From JAOAIV01 sp038849555 (GTDB taxonomy: Archaea; Thermoproteota; Bathyarchaeia; Bathyarchaeales; Bathycorpusculaceae): a DNA stretch of 34,090 nt. This document shows positions 6,186 to 13,295 of this stretch, piece after piece; within the stretch, counting starts at the first letter, position 1, and every line of letters starts with the position of its first letter. The stretch is from the NCBI GenBank assembly GCA_038849555.1, contig JAWCMT010000013.1:1-34090 (forward strand). Direction: 5' to 3'. A program made the position numbers and the translations under genes. A model generated the notes under the pieces. It was not told the DNA's origin and did not search any database. It worked only from the letters and a program-made list of their open reading frames with translations.

Positions 6186-7601
6186 ATGAGTCTGCTGAGC
6201 CATGACACCTTCTGGAACGCCATAATAGGCTTGCCCACCACAAAGAAGATGCTGCAGCTTTCGCTGAAAAAATGCGGCTTATGCGGCAGAACAATCCTCG
6301 AAGCCGCGCTCGACGATTACGTGGGCAAAACGGATAAAAAGTGCAAGTGCAGCGGCTTGTACTCGCGCATAATAAGGTTCTGGATAGAATTCCTCAGGCG
6401 AAGCCTCAACATAAAGCGGCAGAAAGTGGAAAAGCTCCTTGCAGACCCATACGCGAGAAGAGCCATAATCACCCTTGTAAAGTCATTCATACACTACGGA
6501 ATACACAAGCCGCTAAGCATTTACGCGCCATTCCTAGTCGTTTGGGATTTCACGCATCAATGCAACTTACGCTGCAAACACTGCTACTCCGACGCCGGCG
6601 CAGCCGCCCAGCCCGAACTCACCACCCAAGAAGCCCTCGCCGTAGTAGACCAGCTTGCGGATGCCGGCGTAACCGCGCTTGCCTTCTCAGGCGGAGAACC
6701 GCTCAGCAGAAAAGACTTCTTCGAAGTAGCAGGCTACGCCGCCAAACGGGGGCTTTACGTTTCCGTAGCCACCAACGGCACACTTCTGACAAAAGAGAAC
6801 GTGCATAAGCTCAAGCAGGCAAAGATTAACTACGTGGAAGTAAGCATTGACGGCGCCACCGCAGAAACCCACGACTCCTTCAGGGGAACCCCCGGCGCAT
6901 TCGAAAAGGCACTGGCGGGCTTAAGAAACTGTGTGGAAGCAGATCTATGCGCATGCATCGCCACAACAGCCACGAAAAACAACATCCAAGAGATGCCTGC
7001 AATCCTTGATTTAGCCGAGAAAATCGGCGTAGCACGATTCACCTACTTCAACTTCATCCCAACAGGCCGCGGAAAAAAACTTTACAACCAAGACTTAGCG
7101 CCTGAAGAAAGAGAAAAACTCATGCTACACCTGCTCGAGCGAATGGCAAAAGGCTTCAAAGTCACCATACTCACCACGGCGCCGCAGCTCGCACGCGTAG
7201 CGCTCCAATGCCAAGGCAACGGCAAAGAACTCGCCATGTCCATGGCACACATGCAAACTGTAAAAGTCAGCAAAAAAGCCGTGCCCCTGGCGGATTTCAT
7301 AGGCGGATGCGGCGCGGGGAGGCTTTACTGCTCGCTGTCACCGCAGGGCAACGTACACCCATGCGTCTTCCTACCCATAAACGTAGGAAACCTGAAAAAA
7401 GAAAAGTTCAACGACATATGGCTACGCTCCCCACTATTCAACGCGCTACGCAACAGAGCCAACCTGAAAGGCGCCTGCAGCCGATGCCGCTACAAGCACA
7501 TCTGCGGCGGATGCAGAGCAAGAGCAAGCGCATACCACAACGGCGACTTTTTAGCCTCAGACCCCGGCTGTGTGCTGGCAAAGGAAGCAGAAAGCCCATG
7601 A
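6186..7601 (+). CDS. Radical SAM/SPASM domain protein
   Basis: The radical SAM 4Fe-4S motif CNLRCKHC is present (C126, C130, C133), followed by AFSGGEPLSR, the SAM-contacting GGEP motif. A C-terminal SPASM domain (GCGAGRLYCS, then VHPCVFLP, then ACSRCRYKHICGGCRA) would hold auxiliary Fe-S clusters. This resembles the AhbD/NirJ and peptide-maturase branch; the substrate is unknown. Residues 30-55 carry an extra Cys set (CGLCG and CKC) that could form an N-terminal zinc knuckle. Hydrophobic residues around 100-120 precede the core. The 471-residue protein starts at ATG 6186, after AAAGGG about 7 nt upstream. Its stop overlaps the ATG of the DUF362 gene (ATGA), so the two form an operon. Confidence 0.88.
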   Translation: MSLLSHDTFWNAIIGLPTTKKMLQLSLKKCGLCGRTILEAALDDYVGKTDKKCKCSGLYSRIIRFWIEFLRRSLNIKRQKVEKLLADPYARRAIITLVKSFIHYGIHKPLSIYAPFLVVWDFTHQCNLRCKHCYSDAGAAAQPELTTQEALAVVDQLADAGVTALAFSGGEPLSRKDFFEVAGYAAKRGLYVSVATNGTLLTKENVHKLKQAKINYVEVSIDGATAETHDSFRGTPGAFEKALAGLRNCVEADLCACIATTATKNNIQEMPAILDLAEKIGVARFTYFNFIPTGRGKKLYNQDLAPEEREKLMLHLLERMAKGFKVTILTTAPQLARVALQCQGNGKELAMSMAHMQTVKVSKKAVPLADFIGGCGAGRLYCSLSPQGNVHPCVFLPINVGNLKKEKFNDIWLRSPLFNALRNRANLKGACSRCRYKHICGGCRARASAYHNGDFLASDPGCVLAKEAESP

Positions 7602-8557
7602 CGCAACAGAAAACCGTCAAAATCTTCAAAGCCAACGAAGACATAAACGAAATCTTAAAGCAGGCGGTAAAAGACGCGCAGCTAAGCGGGAAACAGCGGA
7701 TTTTCATAAAACCTAACCTGAGCCATCCCGAATACGTGCCTGGCGTGGTAACTAATCCCACATTGGCATACGAGCTTGTCAGCCTCTTGCGCAACCAAGC
7801 GGAAGAAGTTATAGTAGGCGAATCAGACGGCTTCAACTACTCCTGCCGCGTTGCGTTCAAGAAAACGGGCATGGAAGCAGCCGTGAAGAAAGCAGGCGGA
7901 ACCGTAATCAACCTCTCAGAAGACAAAATAGTCAAAGTGAAACTTCAAAGCGGCAGCCGCCTAAAGGCGCTGTTTCTTCCGAAAACCGTGCTTGACGCAG
8001 ACGCCATCGTGGATTTGGCACTTATGAAAACGCATGAGTGGGCAATGTACAGCGGCGCCATAAAAAACCTGTTCGGCTGCGTGCCAAGCAACAAGCGCAT
8101 TTACCTTCATCCCTACATAAACGAGGTTTTCCATCAGCTCTACAAGATTCTCCATCCGCAACTCACCATAATGGACGCGCGAGTAGCCATCGAAGGCAAC
8201 GGCCCAACCAAGGGCACACCCGTCAAAATGGGCTTACTGCTGACCAGCAACTGCGCGTTAGCCATCGACCTTGCCGCCTCAAAAATCATGGGCCTAAACC
8301 TAGAGGAAGTACACTACTTACGCTACATAGCCCAAAAAGAAAACCTGCAAGCAGAAGACATAAACGTACAGGGCCTAAAAATCGCAGAGGCAACGCGAAG
8401 GTTTAGGCGCCCAAAAATTGATTTACCCGTCAAAGCCCAAGCCGTGATTTACAGGCACGAGCTTTTGACGAAAATGTTCTTTTGCTCGCTTGGCCTCGTG
8501 AAGCTTCTGCAGAAAGCAACCATAGTCTACAGAGGCAAACCCATAGAGGTAGGCTAG
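7598..8557 (+). CDS. DUF362 domain protein
   Basis: This 319-residue protein belongs to the DUF362 family (COG2006), with the typical IFIKPNLSHPEYVPGVVTNP segment near residue 35, VGESDG, the central LMKTHEWAMYSGAIKNLFGCVP and the C-terminal IMDARVAIEGNGPTKG. Family members are of uncertain function and are often found with Fe-S proteins; this one lacks an obvious ferredoxin insert. I start at ATG 7598, not at the longer open frame, because it overlaps the radical SAM stop in the classic ATGA arrangement and the homology begins there. The coupling suggests the two proteins act in one pathway, possibly a redox or cofactor step. It ends by overlapping the convergent GT4 gene by 4 nt. Confidence 0.85.
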   Translation: MTQQKTVKIFKANEDINEILKQAVKDAQLSGKQRIFIKPNLSHPEYVPGVVTNPTLAYELVSLLRNQAEEVIVGESDGFNYSCRVAFKKTGMEAAVKKAGGTVINLSEDKIVKVKLQSGSRLKALFLPKTVLDADAIVDLALMKTHEWAMYSGAIKNLFGCVPSNKRIYLHPYINEVFHQLYKILHPQLTIMDARVAIEGNGPTKGTPVKMGLLLTSNCALAIDLAASKIMGLNLEEVHYLRYIAQKENLQAEDINVQGLKIAEATRRFRRPKIDLPVKAQAVIYRHELLTKMFFCSLGLVKLLQKATIVYRGKPIEVG

Positions 8558-9747
8558 CTTAGCGCCTCGTCGTAGACAGCCAGCACTTTTTTGACGATAA
8601 ACCGCCAATCGAATCGGGCTTCGATGGTTCTACGAGCGGAAAGCGCCATCTCAGCCGCTGCTGCGGGATGCTCCAAATAGAATAGAATTTTCGCTGCCAA
8701 CTCGCGCGCGTTGAAAGGCTCAACCAAAAAGCCGTTTCTGCCGCTTTCAATCATTTCCGGGATGCCGCCGACCCGCGTTGTCACGACAGGCAAGCCCGTG
8801 GACAACGCCTCCAGAACAGCGAAGGGAAGGTTCTCATAGAACGTGGAAAAGGCGAAAATGTCTGCTGCTTGATAAAGCCGCGGCAGCTTCTTGTCAGGAA
8901 AATAGCCTGTGAAAACAAGGTTTTCCTTTACGCCAAGCTTCGCCGCGTAATTCACCAGCTTCGCCATCTCGTTGCTTAGGCCTTTGCCTGCGATAATGAA
9001 TTTGGCATTCTTGAATTTCTTAGTAACTAGAGCTGCGCTCTCGATTAGTGTGAACAAGCCTTTCCGCGCGTACAAGCGGCCCACGGAGAGAATTGCCTTA
9101 TCAGCGGTGCTTAAGCCCAACTCCGCTTTTGCCTTGCGCTTGTCATCGGCAGGCTTGAACTTGCTTGTATCCACGCCATTATGGATGACCCGAATCTTCT
9201 CCGCCTGCACAGGATAGTATTGCAGAAGCTCGCGTCTTGTGAAGTCGCTCACAGCGATTATTTTGTTTGAGCGCTCCAGCATGCTTTCCTCAAAAAACCT
9301 CAGGAACCAGTTGAAGCTAACCATAAACTTCTCATTCGCGTTAAGCCGGCTATACGGCTCGTCCTTAATCGCTTCTGCTTCTCCCTTCCATGTCGAATGA
9401 ACCGTGGAGATTAACGCTTTCCCGAAGCCGTTTGGAACAGCAAAGCTGGGCACAAGAGGAAGATTAACATGCGTAATATCAACTGGCAAGCGACCACGCA
9501 TCCTGGTTAGTTTTCTCGAAGCAGAAGCAGCAAACTGAAACGACTTCACAATAGGCATTTTGAGCGTTTTAAGGAAGAAAACGCGGTGCTGCTCGTTGAC
9601 TTTGACGTCTCCGCTTTCATCGTAACCCGTAACAATATAGGCGGAGTTGCCGAGTTTCATAAGCTCGTTTGAGAGGTAGTAAACGTAAGAACCTGTGCCT
9701 CCGGAAAGAGGCAGATACTCCGGCGAAATAAAGCACACGTTAACCAT
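8554..9747 (-). CDS. Glycosyltransferase family 4 (GT-B)
   Basis: This 397-residue enzyme likely transfers a sugar from a nucleotide-sugar donor. The N-terminal Rossmann half begins MVNVCFISPEYLPLSGGTGSY with the GGTG acceptor-side loop. The C-terminal half has SVGRLYARKG and the EX7E motif in ENLPFAVLEALSTG, followed by PVVTTRVGGIPEMI, which bind the donor nucleotide sugar. No membrane segment is seen. The start is ATG 9747, chosen over a longer frame because GGGTGA sits six bases upstream. It is the last gene of a tightly packed three-gene glycosyltransferase operon (5-nt gap from the preceding stop). A role in N-glycan, glycolipid or exopolysaccharide assembly is inferred. Confidence 0.9.
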   Translation of the reverse strand: MVNVCFISPEYLPLSGGTGSYVYYLSNELMKLGNSAYIVTGYDESGDVKVNEQHRVFFLKTLKMPIVKSFQFAASASRKLTRMRGRLPVDITHVNLPLVPSFAVPNGFGKALISTVHSTWKGEAEAIKDEPYSRLNANEKFMVSFNWFLRFFEESMLERSNKIIAVSDFTRRELLQYYPVQAEKIRVIHNGVDTSKFKPADDKRKAKAELGLSTADKAILSVGRLYARKGLFTLIESAALVTKKFKNAKFIIAGKGLSNEMAKLVNYAAKLGVKENLVFTGYFPDKKLPRLYQAADIFAFSTFYENLPFAVLEALSTGLPVVTTRVGGIPEMIESGRNGFLVEPFNARELAAKILFYLEHPAAAAEMALSARRTIEARFDWRFIVKKVLAVYDEALS

Positions 9748-9752
9748 GCAGC

Positions 9753-10742
9753 TCACCCTATTTTCTCCCAAAGAAAACTAAAGGTGGTGATGACGGCGCC
9801 GGAAAACCATGCAACCGCGCGCGCGAAGTACAGCGCAACCAGCAGCATGGCGGTGGCGTCTTTAAACCTAATTGAAAGCTTAACTGCAGAAATAACATAA
9901 TAGATTAGCATAAGCGCAAAAAGAACAGCCGAAGCAAGCCATAAAGGACGTAGCATGTCGATTACGCCTAAAAGAAGAAAGGTTATAACAGCAAGCAACA
10001 GAAAAGGCTGGAGGTTCATGCCGAAATCGGTGATTTCGTCGCCCTTAGCTAAGCGCGCATGCTTGAGATAAAGCTTGGCGGTATTCTTTCCGTACTGCAG
10101 TTGCTGCCGAAAATAACTGCGCAATGTGGGCCTATTAAAATGGTAACACTTAGCGTTAGGGTCGAAAAGTATCTTGTAACCGCGGCGTGTTATCCTATAA
10201 CCTAAGTCAGTATCATACTGCGATGGCAAGTTCTCGTCAAAACCGCCAACTTCCTCGATTATCTGCTTCTTCATCAAAAGATTCATTGTTGCAACTCGCA
10301 TAACACTCTTCTTCAATCTGGCATATCTGCTTTTAAGATCATAACCGATACTTCTCGCCCAAACATTCTCAGCGTTCCATGTCTCAATGCCGCCGCTTAC
10401 TCCCGCTACTTGCGGATCCCGCAGATAATCCACAAGCTTGTTCAGCCATTCCCGCTCCACTTTCGCATCTGAATCGATGAAAGCTACAAGGTCATTGCGT
10501 ATTGTTTTAAGCGCATAATTATAAGCTGCGGGCGCGTTAAGCGGCGCTGAAATCAGCTTGACTGGGTACTGCTGGGCAATCTGCAAGGTCGCATCTGTAG
10601 AGCAGCCGTCAACGACAAACACTTCAAGAAAATCCTTGGGATAATTCAGCTCAAAAATCGCCTTCAAACATTCGCCTATAGTTTGTTCATTATTAAAAGT
10701 CGCTACAATTACTGAAATTTTTGGCAGATACGCAGAATTCAC
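9753..10742 (-). CDS. Membrane-anchored glycosyltransferase family 2
   Basis: This is a GT-A fold family 2 enzyme. ISVIVATFNNEQTIGECL opens the nucleotide-binding half, VVDGCSTD carries the first acidic motif, FIDSDAKVE is the DxD-type metal site, and MKKQIIEEVGGFDENLPSQYDTDLGYR is the acceptor loop with the ED-like base. Three or four hydrophobic helices after residue 245 anchor it to the membrane, as in many polysaccharide or glycan transferases. The start is GTG 10742, overlapping the upstream stop as TAGTG. It is co-transcribed with a DPM1-like synthase upstream and a GT4 downstream, so it probably elongates a lipid-linked glycan on the inner face of the membrane. Confidence 0.9.
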   Translation of the reverse strand: MNSAYLPKISVIVATFNNEQTIGECLKAIFELNYPKDFLEVFVVDGCSTDATLQIAQQYPVKLISAPLNAPAAYNYALKTIRNDLVAFIDSDAKVEREWLNKLVDYLRDPQVAGVSGGIETWNAENVWARSIGYDLKSRYARLKKSVMRVATMNLLMKKQIIEEVGGFDENLPSQYDTDLGYRITRRGYKILFDPNAKCYHFNRPTLRSYFRQQLQYGKNTAKLYLKHARLAKGDEITDFGMNLQPFLLLAVITFLLLGVIDMLRPLWLASAVLFALMLIYYVISAVKLSIRFKDATAMLLVALYFARAVAWFSGAVITTFSFLWEKIG

Positions 10743-11449
10743 TATTCTCGGCCATCCTTCATAAATGAAAACACAATGGACAGAAGAATCTTAAGGCCAT
10801 CAACCAAGGGATCCAAGTTGGATGTGCCATAGGTGCGCTGCTCAAAAGTTATTGGCACCTCCATGATTCTGAAGCCGCGCTTGGCGATTTTCACCAGCAT
10901 CTCCGATTCTATCTCGTATTCTCTTGACCTTAAACTGATGTTCCTTAAAATCGTGGATTTCATCGCTCGGTAGCCTGATTGAGAGTCAGAAACGCTTGCT
11001 CCAATTAAAAGTTTAATTAAAAAGTTGAATAGGCGAACGCCAGCAACATTAAATTTTCTGGCAGCCGAGAATTTTCGGCTTAAATACCTTGACCCAATAA
11101 CTAGGTCTGCCTTATTCTGCAGTACAGGCTCCAGCAACAGTGGAAGCTCCTCTGGACGATGCGATCCGTCGGAATCAATTGTTGCAATTATAGAGCCCCT
11201 TGCTCTTGCGAAACCAGTTCTGAGGGCGCATCCTTTGCCGGCATGCTCTTTCAGCGAGAAAACTTTGACGCCATGCCGCCTTGAAGCGGTCAGCGAGCTG
11301 TCTGTTGAACAATCGTCTACAACAATGAGTTCATACCTGAAGCCTGAGCTTTGCATGACCGCCTTTAAACGTTCGATTATGTTGCCTACCGTCAGCGCCT
11401 CGTTAAATACGGGAATAACCACGGAAATTAGCACGTCATCGTCGTCCAT
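10742..11449 (-). CDS. DPM1-like polyprenyl-phosphate glycosyltransferase (GT2)
   Basis: The 235-residue protein matches dolichol-phosphate mannose/glucose synthases: SVVIPVFNEALTVGNII, VVDDCSTDSSL, AGKGCALRTGFARA, the metal site ATIDSDGSH, VIGSRYL and the SDSQSGYRAM segment. It would transfer a sugar from GDP or UDP to a polyprenyl phosphate on the cytosolic membrane face. There is no C-terminal membrane domain, as in the soluble DPM1 type. The ATG at 11449 lies about 29 nt after a TATA box (TTTATAAATT at 11473-11482 on the minus strand) with no Shine-Dalgarno, so it is probably leaderless. It heads the glycosyltransferase operon. Confidence 0.9.
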   Translation of the reverse strand: MDDDDVLISVVIPVFNEALTVGNIIERLKAVMQSSGFRYELIVVDDCSTDSSLTASRRHGVKVFSLKEHAGKGCALRTGFARARGSIIATIDSDGSHRPEELPLLLEPVLQNKADLVIGSRYLSRKFSAARKFNVAGVRLFNFLIKLLIGASVSDSQSGYRAMKSTILRNISLRSREYEIESEMLVKIAKRGFRIMEVPITFEQRTYGTSNLDPLVDGLKILLSIVFSFMKDGRE

Positions 11450-11472
11450 TTGACTAAGATGCTGAATGAAAG

Positions 11473-11505
11473 AATTTATAAACTTTGGCTGGAAACACTA
11501 TAAAA
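11473..11505. promoter_or_regulatory. Divergent TATA boxes for the GT operon and the 11525 gene
   Basis: Minus-strand TTTATAAATT (11473-11482) lies about 29 nt before the ATG at 11449, and plus-strand TATAAAA (11499-11505) lies about 23 nt before the ATG at 11525. Both spacings fit archaeal leaderless transcripts, and neither start has a Shine-Dalgarno. Confidence 0.6.
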
Positions 11506-11524
11506 CGCAGAATTATCATAAAGA

Positions 11525-12079
11525 ATGGAAATGGTTATGCAGGCGATATTGGAGAAGGATAGAAGAATCTGGTTTTCCATGTGGTTCTTATCGGCCGTAG
11601 CAACTTTCGGACTGGCTTTCTTCCCAATGTTTTACCGTTTTATTGAAAGTCGAAACAGGCATTTTCGCCGCGAACACATGCTGGAAGAGCAGATAGCAGA
11701 GCACTTGAGACGACAAGGAAAGGAGACGCCTGCACTTCCTGAGAGCGGCGCTGAGAGAAACGCGAAGGCGTGGGCTGCCTCCATTATTCTGGTAGTTCCT
11801 GCGTTTGTAATAACTTATTTACTTTCAAAAGATTTGATTCGGCATGAAGAGCAGCAAGACGCTTTTCTCGCAAGCGCTTTCCCTGAAAGAATTTTCATGC
11901 CGCAGACGATACCAATAAGAAAATATGCTTTGATAACCATAGTTACCTTGGGCTTTGGAATAGTGTATTGGCTATACAAAATCGTGAACATGTATAACGC
12001 CCACTTCAAGGCGCACAGGGAGTTAGAGAAGGAAATACTCAGGCTGATGGAGGAAAAAAGAGCTGAAGAACCCGTGTAA
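11525..12079 (+). CDS. Small membrane protein, DUF4234-like
   Basis: This 184-residue protein has three hydrophobic helices, at about 17-38, 83-101 and 133-153. A charged cytosolic-looking stretch (44-80) follows the first. The last helix and its border, ITIVTLGFGIVYWLYKIVNMY, resemble DUF4234 membrane proteins; this is a resemblance, not a firm assignment. The C-terminus is a charged helix (NAHFKAHRELEKEILRLMEE). It has a clear TATA box and a leaderless ATG. Its 3' end overlaps the likely extended start of the CobD/HisC-like gene by 17 nt, so the two are probably co-transcribed. Confidence 0.7.
   Translation: MEMVMQAILEKDRRIWFSMWFLSAVATFGLAFFPMFYRFIESRNRHFRREHMLEEQIAEHLRRQGKETPALPESGAERNAKAWAASIILVVPAFVITYLLSKDLIRHEEQQDAFLASAFPERIFMPQTIPIRKYALITIVTLGFGIVYWLYKIVNMYNAHFKAHRELEKEILRLMEEKRAEEPV
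12049..12065 (+). promoter_or_regulatory. Shine-Dalgarno GGAGG deciding a CTG start
   Basis: GGAGG at 12049-12053, inside the 3' end of the upstream gene, is followed nine bases later by CTG at 12063 in the frame of the CobD/HisC-like protein. It is the only plausible initiation site that keeps the conserved N-terminus. Confidence 0.55.
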
Positions 12080-13181
12080 ACAGAAGCGTTTTGTAAGCCA
12101 CGGCGGCGACGTCTGGGGCTTCGCCAGAAAATATAACATTCCACTGGAGAAGGTGCTTGAATTCAGCGGCCCCATCAATTTCCTCGGGCCTTCTCCGAAA
12201 GCGGTGGAAGCCGTAAAGGAGCATGCTAAGCTAATAAGGTTTTATCCAGACCCGAACCCTGTGGAGTTAAGAACGGAAATCGCCCGGTACGTGGGTCACG
12301 GCGTTGAAGAATCGAACATCATTTTGGGAAACGGCTCCATTGAGCTTATATACATGATTACGGACGCGTTACCAAGCGGATTCAAAGCCGTTATCCCTGT
12401 GCCGTCGTTTACCGAATATGAGAAGGCAGTTTTAAGGGCAGGCGGTGAGCCCATCTTCGTTCAGTTGCCAGAGAATTTTGCGTTGGATACAGAAAGCGTG
12501 AAAAAAGCGGTGACAGCGGATACACGCATATTCTACATCTGCAATCCCCACAGCCCCTCAGGAACACTCTATAGTAGAGAGGCGCTACTGGATCTTGTCG
12601 AGTTTTGCCACAAGAGAAACATCATCGTCAGCATAGACGAGAATTACATCGAGTTTGCAAAGAAAGGCCAAGATGCCACAATGGCAGGCTACGTTAAGCA
12701 ATACGCGAACCTATTTGTGATTAGGTCTGTCACGAAATTCTATGGTATGCCCGGCATCCGCTTCGGCTATGGTATTGCCGCCGAAGACCTCGTAGACATG
12801 TTACAGTCGATTAGGCAGCCCTGGAGCATCAACAGCTTAGCCTTCTATGCCGTTTCAGCAGCCTTAAAGGACGCAGAGTTCATCGAGAACACCAAGCGCA
12901 TCATTGCAAGGGAAAGAGCACAATTTGCGAAAATGCTCAGCGAAATCGGCGGTTTGCAAGTTTTCCCGTCAGAAACGAATTTCCTGCTCGTGAAAATAAC
13001 GGATAAGAAGATCACGTCGACCGCATTGAAAGAGGAGATGGCTAAGGAAGGCATACTCATAAGGGACTGCAGCACCTTTGTCGGGCTTGACGACAGCTAC
13101 TTTAGAGTGACCGTTAGATCATCCGAAGATAACTTGGAGCTCATAAAAACTTTAAAATACATACTTAAAAATAAGGCGTGA
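12063..13181 (+). CDS. CobD/HisC-like PLP-dependent aminotransferase-fold enzyme, probable CTG start
   Basis: This is a fold-type I PLP enzyme of the HisC/CobD branch. VTKFYGMPGIRFGYGIA holds the PLP lysine (K225 in the extended protein), and YICNPHSPSGTLY and DENYIEF supply other PLP contacts. TKFYGMPG and the following QPWSIN favour L-threonine-O-3-phosphate decarboxylase (cobalamin pathway) over histidinol-phosphate aminotransferase, but I cannot settle this. The first ordinary start is GTG 12153, which would cut off the conserved HGGDVWGFARKYNIPLEKVL block encoded just upstream in frame. No ATG, GTG or TTG exists in frame between the stop at 12045 and 12153. CTG at 12063 has GGAGG nine bases upstream, so I use it, giving 372 residues. 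It overlaps the membrane-protein gene by 17 nt. Confidence 0.85.
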   Translation: MKNPCKQKRFVSHGGDVWGFARKYNIPLEKVLEFSGPINFLGPSPKAVEAVKEHAKLIRFYPDPNPVELRTEIARYVGHGVEESNIILGNGSIELIYMITDALPSGFKAVIPVPSFTEYEKAVLRAGGEPIFVQLPENFALDTESVKKAVTADTRIFYICNPHSPSGTLYSREALLDLVEFCHKRNIIVSIDENYIEFAKKGQDATMAGYVKQYANLFVIRSVTKFYGMPGIRFGYGIAAEDLVDMLQSIRQPWSINSLAFYAVSAALKDAEFIENTKRIIARERAQFAKMLSEIGGLQVFPSETNFLLVKITDKKITSTALKEEMAKEGILIRDCSTFVGLDDSYFRVTVRSSEDNLELIKTLKYILKNKA

Positions 13182-13208
13182 TTTTCAAGATTTATCATTC
13201 ATTATCAT

Positions 13209-13250
13209 AAGGCTTTGTGCAACAATTGATCGTTGCTTCTATACAGCCTT
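13209..13250. terminator. Nested inverted repeat between convergent genes
   Basis: AAGGCT/AGCCTT (13209-13214 with 13245-13250) encloses GCAAC/GTTGC (13219-13223 with 13232-13236). It lies between the 3' ends of the CobD/HisC-like gene and the secreted propeller gene. An A-rich run follows on the plus strand. A transcript-end structure is likely but unproven. Confidence 0.35.
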
Positions 13251-13295
13251 TAAAAAAGATAAAAAAGAGTGGATGTGGATGGTTTGTTACCTTTT

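Noticed and set aside
7208..7597. A longer N-terminus for the DUF362 protein
   Set aside because: The extra frame lies inside the radical SAM gene, reads as low-complexity Arg/Gln-rich sequence, and homology starts at ATG 7598.
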